The position numbers and the translations under genes were made by a program. This document shows, piece by piece, positions 43,798 through 50,105 of a DNA stretch of 50,105 nucleotides. The first letter of the stretch is position 1, and each line of letters opens with the position of its first letter. Below the pieces are notes generated by a model. That model was not told the DNA's origin, made no database searches, and was given only the letters and a program-made list of their open reading frames with translations. Origin of the DNA: Deltaproteobacteria bacterium (GTDB lineage Bacteria > Myxococcota > Myxococcia > SLRQ01); assembly GCA_007130885.1 (NCBI GenBank), contig SLRQ01000010.1:1-50105 (forward strand), written 5' to 3'.

Positions 43798-44679
43798 ATG
43801 GAAGCTCTACGCGAATCCCTAGTCATCGCAGGTCAGAGCCTCAGGATCACGTTCAGATCTCCACGAGCTATCCTTCTTCTGGTCATAGCCTCGCTCGCCG
43901 CCACGGTAGCAGGTGCAGTGGTCATCTGGGCAATGTCCGGTATACAGGCACAGCTCGATGCACAGCTAGCGGCGATGGCGCCGGATATGTCCACCACCGA
44001 TTTGGCCAACGAGAAAGCCGCCGCCTACCAAGAGCTCGTAGCTCACATAGTGGGAGACGAAGACAAAGCCGCCTATCTGTCCCGCATTCCCCTGCTCGTC
44101 ATCGTCGTTTTTCTTGGGTTAAGAAGCTTTCTCCCCTGGTTCGCCGTGCTCCTCGGCTACGACCAGATTAATAGCGAGCTTCAAGACCGTTCGGCGCGCT
44201 ACACGCTTCTACGAGCTCGCCGCGGCGCTTTCCTTACGGGGAAAGTGCTTTCGGTGATCGTAATGCTCGGCGCACTGACAATCATCGTAAACTTCGTAAT
44301 CTTCGCGATGGCGGCTCTCCTGCTGGATGGCCTCGACACGTTATTGGCGGCGCGCCACCTGATTTTCTTTTGGCTCCTATCCCTTCCAATCGGCTTCTGC
44401 TGGGTCGCTTTCATGGCTTTTCTGTCAGCCTCGATCCGAAGCCCTTATCTTTCCTTGCTCACCGGCCTCGCCTGTCTTGTCGGAACCGGCTTGCTCGGCT
44501 GGACGGCGCGAATCGTCGAAACGCTGGGTCTCGCTCGCTGGGTAGTCCCCTGGCACTACGGCGGCCTACTGCTCTCTCCACCCGGCTTTGAGCAAATCCT
44601 GGGTATCTCGGGCCTTCTTCTCTTTGCCGTTCTGTTCTTTGTTCTTGCGTATTTGAGTCTACGGTGGCGGGACATCTGA
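43798..44679 (+). CDS. ABC-2-type transport permease
   Basis: The protein has about 293 residues from the ATG at 43798; an in-frame GTG is at 43786. It has six predicted transmembrane helices: one near the N terminus (ILLLVIASLAATVAGAVVIW), a long periplasmic loop (about 50-105), then five clustered helices. QDRSARYTLLRARRGAFLTGKVL is the cytoplasmic loop typical of ABC-2 exporters. Its stop overlaps the start of the ATPase gene by one base (TGATG), so the two form a two-gene exporter. The substrate is unknown. No efflux periplasmic adaptor is adjacent. Confidence 0.9.
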   Translation: MEALRESLVIAGQSLRITFRSPRAILLLVIASLAATVAGAVVIWAMSGIQAQLDAQLAAMAPDMSTTDLANEKAAAYQELVAHIVGDEDKAAYLSRIPLLVIVVFLGLRSFLPWFAVLLGYDQINSELQDRSARYTLLRARRGAFLTGKVLSVIVMLGALTIIVNFVIFAMAALLLDGLDTLLAARHLIFFWLLSLPIGFCWVAFMAFLSASIRSPYLSLLTGLACLVGTGLLGWTARIVETLGLARWVVPWHYGGLLLSPPGFEQILGISGLLLFAVLFFVLAYLSLRWRDI

Positions 44680-45605
44680 TGAACGCCGTCCTGTTCAAAG
44701 GAGCGGTAAAACGCTTCGGCCAAGTAAAGGCCGTCGACGGCGTTGATCTTTCCGTGAGTCCTGGAGCGGTCTTCGGCCTCGTTGGCCCCAATGGAGCCGG
44801 GAAGACGACGCTGCTGGCACTCGCATGCGGGTGGCTACGCCCCACGTCGGGTCACATCGAGGTCCTGGGAGACACTCCCTGGAGAGCAGCGCGGCTCAAG
44901 GGTCGAATAGCGGCACTACCACAGGATGCGGCTCTTCCTCCCAATGTGTCTTTGCGGGACAGCCTCACTTACTATGCCCGACTACAAGGGTTCGACAGGG
45001 GGCGAGCGACAAGAGAAACCGACCGAGTACTGGATTCGGTTGGCCTTTCCAACTGGCGCGATACCAAGGCCTCACATCTTTCCCACGGAATGACCAAGAG
45101 AGCCGGCATCGCTCAAGCGCTGATCGGCAATCCAGAGCTTATCTTCCTGGACGAACCAACTGCCGGCTTGGATCCGAAAAGCGCCTACTGGGTGCGCTCT
45201 CTCATAATGGAACTTCGAGGCAAGACGACGGTAGTAGTCTCATCCCACAACCTCACTGAACTCGAAACTCTCTGCGACACCGCCGCCATACTGCACCATG
45301 GCCGAGTAGTCTCCAAGGGAACAATGGGTCAGCTGACCGCCGCCGACAGCGAGGTGATTCTAGGTTTGGCAAATTCCGCGAAGCAACTGCCGGCCCTGGC
45401 CGAGGCGGCTGAATCGGTGGCGGGGGTAATTGCTACGACCGTCGACGCTTCAACAGCCACGATAAGCGTGCAGTTCGCCAGCAAGGGATCCGCCCCGGAG
45501 GAGACCATTACCTGCGTCTTATCGGCCTTGATAGAAGCCGGAGCGAGGATAGGTTCGGTACGCCGGGGGCGTGGTCTGGAGCAGAAGGTTCTCGCTGTTA
45601 CCTAA
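44679..45605 (+). CDS. ABC transporter ATP-binding protein (ABC-2 exporter)
   Basis: The protein has about 308 residues from the ATG at 44679, one base into the permease stop. Motifs are Walker A GPNGAGKTT, Q-loop region ALPQDAALPP, signature LSHGMTKRAGIAQAL, Walker B LIFLDEPTAGLD and H-loop VSSHNLTELE. The signature reads LSHGM instead of LSGGQ, a tolerated variant in this class. The C-terminal ~90 residues are a DUF-like extension found in Nod/antibiotic-type exporters. With the permease it should export a lipid, polysaccharide or drug. Confidence 0.95.
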   Translation: MNAVLFKGAVKRFGQVKAVDGVDLSVSPGAVFGLVGPNGAGKTTLLALACGWLRPTSGHIEVLGDTPWRAARLKGRIAALPQDAALPPNVSLRDSLTYYARLQGFDRGRATRETDRVLDSVGLSNWRDTKASHLSHGMTKRAGIAQALIGNPELIFLDEPTAGLDPKSAYWVRSLIMELRGKTTVVVSSHNLTELETLCDTAAILHHGRVVSKGTMGQLTAADSEVILGLANSAKQLPALAEAAESVAGVIATTVDASTATISVQFASKGSAPEETITCVLSALIEAGARIGSVRRGRGLEQKVLAVT

Positions 45606-45608
45606 GGC

Positions 45609-45845
45609 TCAACTTATTCGCCTAGATGTAGCGTATCCTTCCATCTGCTGGTCCCAGTTGTTGAGACCTCCCGTGAACAGCGGGCACTCCTGGCAGGAAA
45701 AGGAAGCCCAACCTCGCTTGACGGCGACATTCAAACAACTCTCATACTCTGCGCAAAACAGGTTCCGCACGTCCTCCGGAACCGTTCTAGACTCCGCGTT
45801 TAGCACAGAGGGTAGCGGAACCGGATTCGGCTTGGGCTGCTTCAT
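45609..45845 (-). CDS. Small cysteine-motif protein
   Basis: The product is 78 residues from the ATG at 45845; a TTG at 45872 would add nine. Cys residues are arranged as FCAEYESCLNVAVKRGWASFSCQECPLF: C-x5-C, a short helix, and C-x2-C, a pattern I associate with small zinc-binding proteins of deltaproteobacteria. The gene fills the 356-base interval between the exporter and rnd. The reverse-strand frame is not similar to any family. The presence of the spaced Cys pairs argues that it is coding rather than a shadow. Function unknown. Confidence 0.6.
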   Translation of the reverse strand: MKQPKPNPVPLPSVLNAESRTVPEDVRNLFCAEYESCLNVAVKRGWASFSCQECPLFTGGLNNWDQQMEGYATSRRIS

Positions 45846-45961
45846 CGGACACTTCGCCTCTCTGGTGCACAAGCACCCATGGGGAAAATACCCTCAAATA
45901 GGGTGGCGAAGAATAGAAGACCCCACTCCGGTTGTCAACCGGACGCCGCAGCGCGTCATAA

Positions 45962-47143
45962 TTACTTGCGAGTTCGCACTTCCTGCAAAACCCTAAGTAT
46001 TTGGCTTCCGTATGACCTTATCGCGTGTACGTCCATCCCATCGAATTGCCCAAGGTCGCTAATTTTCTCCGGTGGCCGGCGAGCTATCTCTCTGAGCAGC
46101 TCGTTGCGTAGAACGAGCTGACTGTCGATCCCACGCTCCACGCTCACCCTGTTTCGCCAAGCACGCAGGTGATCGAACATTCGCTCAGCTTCACTCGCCG
46201 AGGCTCCGCCCCTATTCACGGCCGACTCCGTTCGCCGAGCGCGCTTCGGTGGAGGAGGTTCGAGATCCCCTAGCCCCATCTTCACGGCCCCGAGTATTCC
46301 TCGCGAGAACTCCCGTCGAGTGTCGGCGGGAATTCCCTTAATCTTGTTGAGTTGCTCTATTTCGATCGGTCTTTGGTCTGCGATTCCCATGAGCACCTCA
46401 TTGCCAAGAACTCGGAAAGGTGCCCGATCGATCTTCTGCGCTCTTTTCTCTCTTGCTAGATAGAGGGCTCGAGCCACTGCTCTTCCAGGCGGGTCCAGAT
46501 CGCGATACCCCTTTATCCGGTAAAAACCCTCAGGGTCAAAAACTCTCCGGTGAGGTCTTACCTCCGCAAGACGCGAGAATAGAGACTGTGCCTCTCCAAG
46601 CCGCCCGCGGCTCTCTAACATACGGCCCAAGCGCTCTCGAAGGGTCAGAAGATATCGCACGTCGGCGGCAGCGTAACTGATCTGCTTTTCATTGAGTGGA
46701 CGCCTGCCCCAATCGGACCGTTGCTGTCCTTTCTTGATGTCCAGGTCCAAAAACTGCTTGACCAGCGCCGAGTATCCAAGTTGCCCCATGCCCAGCAGCA
46801 TCGCCGCAACTTGCGTATCGAATAACGAACAAAACGAAAACCCAAACGACCGCTTCAGCGAAGCGATATCGAACTCCGCGGCGTGAAAAACGACCTCCCT
46901 TTGCTCGTCCCTGAAGAGGTCCCCCAAAGCCGTCACATCCACCGACAAGGGGTCCACTATCCATTCGGCTTCGGAAGTGGCCGCCTGTATGAGGCAAACG
47001 CGCTCCCGGTAAGCATGAAACGAGTTTGCCTCGGTGTCCACGCCGACCCGAGGAGCAGCATCCAAGGCGTCGAGGCAACGGCGAAAACCTTTCTCGTCGT
47101 CCACCAAGTAAACCGGCCGCTCAGCGTTGAGAGCCGGTTTCAT
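45962..47143 (-). CDS. rnd: Ribonuclease D
   Basis: The protein has 393 residues. The DEDDy exonuclease motifs are GVDTEANSF (Asp36, Glu38), VVFHAAEFDI (second Asp), and QISYAAADVRYLL with the Tyr and fourth Asp. Two HRDC-like helical domains occupy the C-terminal half (ALYLAREKRAQK... and HLRAWRNRVSVERGI). It trims tRNA and other RNA 3' ends in the cytoplasm. Its ATG overlaps the psuG stop by ATGA, with GGAGGG upstream, so the two are coupled, an unusual pairing of RNA turnover and pseudouridine salvage. Confidence 0.94.
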   Translation of the reverse strand: MKPALNAERPVYLVDDEKGFRRCLDALDAAPRVGVDTEANSFHAYRERVCLIQAATSEAEWIVDPLSVDVTALGDLFRDEQREVVFHAAEFDIASLKRSFGFSFCSLFDTQVAAMLLGMGQLGYSALVKQFLDLDIKKGQQRSDWGRRPLNEKQISYAAADVRYLLTLRERLGRMLESRGRLGEAQSLFSRLAEVRPHRRVFDPEGFYRIKGYRDLDPPGRAVARALYLAREKRAQKIDRAPFRVLGNEVLMGIADQRPIEIEQLNKIKGIPADTRREFSRGILGAVKMGLGDLEPPPPKRARRTESAVNRGGASASEAERMFDHLRAWRNRVSVERGIDSQLVLRNELLREIARRPPEKISDLGQFDGMDVHAIRSYGSQILRVLQEVRTRK

Positions 47144-48093
47144 GCACCCTCCAATATGGGGGGCTTGTCGGGGGTTTCCCGGGCAAGGTGCAGCGCCAGA
47201 CGACCACCAGTCGATGCATTTGCCTCCATGATCGCTAGATTCACGTCGATGGCTTCCTCGCCGATTTCCTCGCGCACATGCCGAAGAAGAAACGGCGTCA
47301 AGCTCTTGCCGCGGATCCCATTATGGAGCGCGCTCTGATGAGCCAGATCCACCACGCTTTCCACCCGTTTCTTATCAAGACTCACTCCGTCGGGAACATT
47401 TGAAACGAACAGAATGCTCCCCTTACGCTCAAGCGCCCTATGAGCCCGAAAAACGCGGGCCGCTTCTTGCTCGTCGAGTGCGTGGTGCTCCAGGCTTATT
47501 CCCGTATCGTTGTAGTAAAATCCGGGAAGTTCCTTTGTTCCTAGCCCCACTACCGGCACGGCCAACGTCTCGAGCCGCTCCACTGTCGCGGGAAGATCGC
47601 ACACCGCCTTTGGACCGGCGCTCACCACGGCCACCGGCGCCTGGGACAAGACCGTCAAATCCGAGCTCTCGTCACGGTACGGATGTCTGTGTACTCCACC
47701 GATCCCCCCGGTGACCACGACCCTGATGTGAAGACGTGACGCAATCCACAAAGTAGCCCCAAGCGTGGTGCCGCCCGTCCAGCGGCCGGCAATCGCCATC
47801 GCGAGGTCCGCTACCCCTATCTTGCGAACGTCCGGCGAAGGTCGACCGAGAGCCGAGAGATCGTCATCATTCAGACCTACCTTTATCTTACCGTCGATGA
47901 CTCCGACGGTCCCGAAAACGGCACCTACCAAACGCGCGGCTCTAACAGCGCGCCAAACCGCCCTTGCGTTATGGGGCGCGGGAAGCCCGTGAGTAACGAC
48001 CGCGGACTCCATGCAAACGACAGGGAGCCCTTCCGACAAGGCATCTCGGACCTCCGGGGCAATGACTATCGGAGCAGTAACGGGAATGCTCAT
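47140..48093 (-). CDS. psuG: Pseudouridine-5'-phosphate glycosidase
   Basis: The protein has about 317 residues from the ATG at 48093, with AGAGG upstream; a TTG at 48108 is rejected. Family motifs are VCMESAVVTHGLP with the catalytic Glu, GKIKVGLNDDDLSAL, TTLGATLWIASRLHIRVVVTGGIGGVHRH, VVSAGPKAVCDLPATVERLET and VGLGTKELPGFY. It cleaves pseudouridine 5'-phosphate to uracil and ribose 5-phosphate after the kinase PsuK. No psuK or transporter is adjacent. Coupling with RNase D suggests that pseudouridine released by RNA decay is its substrate. Confidence 0.95.
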   Translation of the reverse strand: MSIPVTAPIVIAPEVRDALSEGLPVVCMESAVVTHGLPAPHNARAVWRAVRAARLVGAVFGTVGVIDGKIKVGLNDDDLSALGRPSPDVRKIGVADLAMAIAGRWTGGTTLGATLWIASRLHIRVVVTGGIGGVHRHPYRDESSDLTVLSQAPVAVVSAGPKAVCDLPATVERLETLAVPVVGLGTKELPGFYYNDTGISLEHHALDEQEAARVFRAHRALERKGSILFVSNVPDGVSLDKKRVESVVDLAHQSALHNGIRGKSLTPFLLRHVREEIGEEAIDVNLAIMEANASTGGRLALHLARETPDKPPILEGA

Positions 48094-48142
48094 GGGTGCC
48101 TCTTTCAATGTTCAAGCAGTTCCAGCCGGAGCATCGACTGCA

Positions 48143-48622
48143 TCACCACTCATGATAAGCAGGGTGACCCTTCGTGACGGCAACGAAAAGTCCACGGCAT
48201 GTTGCACAAATCTTACCCCCCGCGGAAAGCTTTCCTTCCACTACGGCACGGTCGGTCCCGGTCGATTCAACCACACGGCCTCGCAAGTCGATCGTCCCCA
48301 AGGTAGGTGTCGGTCGGTGCAGCTCGATCGTATACTTGGCGGTAACCGTACAAGGCGGCTTTGAACCCCTTGCTTTTCCCATGAGATGCCACGCCGCCGT
48401 CCAGTTGCAGTGACAGTCAAGAAGGGTTCCGATTATGCCGCCGCACAGCATACCGGGGAAAGCTTCGTGATGTGGTCCGGCATTCCACGATGCCACTGTC
48501 TCATCACCTCTGACAAACGAGCGGACGCCCAACCCTTCCTTGTTGGCAGGGCCGCATCCGAAGCAAGCATTATGCGGAGCATAGGTTTCCTGAAGGCTCC
48601 TCTCGGTCATTCCGGATGGCAT
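48143..48622 (-). CDS. PaaI/hotdog-fold thioesterase-like protein
   Basis: The protein has about 159 residues from the ATG at 48622; other starts at 48658, 48655 and 48610 are possible, and no strong ribosome-binding site decides. Hotdog features are NACFGCGPANKEGLGV and the helix region GMLCGGIIGTLLDCHCNWTAAW, where the usual HGG is CGG. An active-site Asp lies in LLDCH. It should hydrolyse acyl-CoA thioesters; the substrate is unknown. If the longest start is used it overlaps the ybeY end by 20 bases. Confidence 0.85.
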   Translation of the reverse strand: MPSGMTERSLQETYAPHNACFGCGPANKEGLGVRSFVRGDETVASWNAGPHHEAFPGMLCGGIIGTLLDCHCNWTAAWHLMGKARGSKPPCTVTAKYTIELHRPTPTLGTIDLRGRVVESTGTDRAVVEGKLSAGGKICATCRGLFVAVTKGHPAYHEW

Positions 48623-48638
48623 GCTACATACTCGAGCA

Positions 48639-49187
48639 TCAGTCAAGGTTTGCATCACGATCCCACTGCTCTACCAGCCTTAGGATCCGGTCCTCCTCGA
48701 CACGCATCGCGCTCGCCTGAGACGGCGTTCCGTGGTCATACCCAATTAGATGGAGGATTCCATGAATCAACAGCCGCCTGACCTCGGCCACGGCTTCGCA
48801 CCCGCGGAGTTCCGCCTGCCTGCAAGCCGTCGGCAGGGACAGGACCACGTCTCCAAGCAGAATGGGTGAACTCTCTAATCCAATCTCCTGCTGTGAGCAG
48901 TTGCGCAAACGCGTTCGATCCTCACATTCGTCCTCCAAACCGCTGTCTTCTTCCAGTTGCGGAAAAGCAAGCACGTCCGTTGAGCGATCGACTCCTCGAT
49001 ATGTCCGATTCAACATCCGCATCTTGATGTCGTCCACGAAGACCACGGATACCTCCACTCCCCGAAGAGCCACGGCACGGACTACTCGTCCAGCCTCCCC
49101 GCACAAGACTTCGGGATTTGGGCCAGCGAGCTCACCGCACTCGAAGCTGACGAGCACCAAAGGCTCGCACCCTGCATCGTCTCGCAA
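48639..49187 (-). CDS. ybeY: Endoribonuclease YbeY, rRNA maturation factor
   Basis: The protein has 182 residues. The zinc-binding H-x3-H-x5-H motif is HGILHLIGYDH near residue 140. TYRGVDRSTDVLAFP and LLGDVVLSLPTA are further hallmarks. A ~25-residue insertion rich in acidic residues (DSGLEDECEDRTRLRNCSQQ) is unusual. YbeY takes part in 16S rRNA 3' end maturation and ribosome quality control. It follows the pgpH fragment by 23 bases, the order pgpH-ybeY that is common in deltaproteobacteria. Confidence 0.96.
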   Translation of the reverse strand: MRDDAGCEPLVLVSFECGELAGPNPEVLCGEAGRVVRAVALRGVEVSVVFVDDIKMRMLNRTYRGVDRSTDVLAFPQLEEDSGLEDECEDRTRLRNCSQQEIGLESSPILLGDVVLSLPTACRQAELRGCEAVAEVRRLLIHGILHLIGYDHGTPSQASAMRVEEDRILRLVEQWDRDANLD

Positions 49188-49210
49188 GAAATCTCCGTTG
49201 TTGAAAGGGT

Positions 49211-49813
49211 TTATCCCGTACCCAGCCGCTTCAAGACGTCGGTATGCGAAAGCTCATCCGACGGGTCATCCAGTTTCTCTTGTACCTCCGCTCTCAAACG
49301 ATCCCGAGGTGAAGCTTCCTCGGCGGTGCGGGTCTCTCCGCCCTCTTGACCGGTGGAGTCGGATCCCTGCGACCACTGCCCCCCCTTATCCGCCGGCTGA
49401 TGGTACTCGGGGCGAGTATGATAAATGGCCTCGAGGCTCGTAACTAGAGATCTCGTTATCGCGTGCAAGTCCTTGAGGGTGATGTTGCATTCATCGAATT
49501 GACCGTCCGCAAAGCATGTGTTCACGGTTTTTTGTACGAGCCCGCGCAAGCGCGGCGTGGTCGGATCGACAAGAGATCGAGCTGCCGCTTCCACCGAATC
49601 AGCGATCATGAGCAAGGCGGCCTCTCGAAAACGCGGCTTTGGACCGCCGTATCGATAATCGATCTCGGCGGGAGGCACTTCTCCCTTGGCATCCGATTCT
49701 TCCCGGGCCTTTTGCCAAAAGTATTCCAGACGGCGAGTTCCGTGATGCATTGGAATCATGTCTATCAACACACCCGGCAAACCGGCCGCGCGCGCCATCT
49801 TTATGCCATCGCC
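49211..49813 (-). pseudogene. pgpH: 3' end of a PgpH/YqfF-type HD phosphodiesterase gene, truncated at a join
   Basis: The recognisable part runs to about 49813 and reads from [13 protein letters not shown] through [41 protein letters not shown] and [16 protein letters not shown]. This is the C-terminal end of the HD domain of 7TM-HD proteins (PgpH). PgpH hydrolyses c-di-AMP in some bacteria; in others its target is unknown. The tail is disordered and acidic. The N-terminal membrane part and the first half of the HD domain are missing. The frame continues to 49933, but those residues are the antisense of an aldehyde dehydrogenase. I read this as a truncated gene at a chimeric junction, with ybeY downstream as usual. 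Confidence 0.85.
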
Positions 49814-50105
49814 CGGCAGATCCAGAAAAGAGAGCGCCTGTTCGCGGTTCTCGAATCCCTCGACAATGGCAAACCGCTGCGCGAAGCCAGAGATATCGAC
49901 CTTCCGCTTGTCGTTCGGCATTTTTACCATCATGCGGGCTGGGCAGAGCTACTCGAAGAGGAACTCCCCAATCAGCGGCCATATGGGGTGTGCGGTCAGA
50001 TTATCCCGTGGAACTTTCCGCTTCTGATGCTGGCTTGGAAGGTTGCGCCAGCGCTCGCAGCCGGCAACACGGTGGTTCTCAAGCCTGCCGAATACACGCC
50101 CCTGA
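49787..50105 (+). pseudogene. Internal fragment of an aldehyde dehydrogenase gene, probably misjoined
   Basis: In the plus frame beginning at 49787 (codon positions 49784, 49787 and so on) the reading is [18 protein letters not shown], then [38 protein letters not shown], and from about 49997 [13 protein letters not shown] and [10 protein letters not shown], to the window end. These are the conserved N-terminal half of NAD-dependent aldehyde dehydrogenases (roughly residues 75-180 of the family). There is no start, no plausible N terminus and no in-frame stop before the edge. The upstream in-frame sequence is antisense of the HD gene and has no ALDH similarity. The fragment is either a broken gene or foreign sequence joined here. 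Confidence 0.85.

Noticed and set aside
1..50105. tRNA, rRNA, insertion sequences, prophage or CRISPR genes
   Set aside because: I scanned the gaps, all under about 360 bases, and saw no cloverleaf-like sequence, transposase motif, integrase or cas gene.

Overview
The window (about 57% G+C, ORF-dense, both strands used) reads as the chromosome of a Gram-negative, deltaproteobacteria-like organism, most likely Myxococcota or the related Bradymonadales. The reasons are many lipoproteins with beta-propeller, kelch, TPR and PEGA domains, a PP2C phosphatase fused to a cyclic-nucleotide domain, stand-alone histidine kinases, and a ParA cluster resembling the myxobacterial PomXYZ division-site system. 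I see no rRNA, tRNA, CRISPR array, insertion sequence or prophage. Many neighbouring genes overlap by ATGA, which suggests tightly coupled operons.

Layout. 0.2-1.1 kb: an anchored protein of unknown function. 1.2-5.5 kb (minus): an operon of an Ig-like outer-membrane protein, a membrane-anchored helical protein and the PP2C-cNMP phosphatase. 5.7-9.6 kb: a lipoprotein, a ribbon-helix-helix regulator, a CpsB-type phosphatase, and a 2-hydroxyacid dehydrogenase/YacG/Nudix run. 9.7-13.7 kb (minus): a small protein with a DnaC-type helicase loader, then the TldD/TldE protease pair. 13.8-18.1 kb: an anchored coiled-coil protein facing the PomY-PomZ-PomX-like operon. 18.3-22.9 kb (plus): a potassium channel with RCK domains, then thyA-folA-TraB. 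22.9-26.8 kb: a putative zinc phospholipase-C-like protein, an HTH-like protein with a leader hairpin, a Ca/Na exchanger and another anchored coiled-coil protein.

26.8-30.5 kb (minus): a PEGA/proline-rich envelope protein and a kelch lipoprotein. 30.6-34.7 kb (plus): two overlapping histidine kinases and an M16 peptidase. 34.7-40.1 kb: a TPR lipoprotein, a SpoU methyltransferase, an alkyltransferase-like protein whose active-site Cys is Ala, nagB, a CaiB-type CoA transferase and an SCP2 protein. 40.3-45.6 kb: two propeller lipoproteins divergent from an ABC-2 exporter. 45.6-49.8 kb (minus): a small Cys-rich protein, rnd-psuG, a thioesterase, ybeY and the 3' end of a PgpH-type HD gene.

At the far right, the HD reading frame on the minus strand runs into the interior of an aldehyde dehydrogenase on the plus strand, within a shared stretch of only about 25-30 bases. 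This is most simply a chimeric assembly join near a contig end, so the last ~300 bases should not be trusted as native context.

The most interesting content is the three-gene ParA cluster: coiled-coil/HEAT protein, ParA with an N-terminal extension, and a disordered plus coiled-coil protein with a basic N-terminal peptide. Its architecture matches PomY/PomZ/PomX and predicts a nucleoid-surfing complex that positions the division site.
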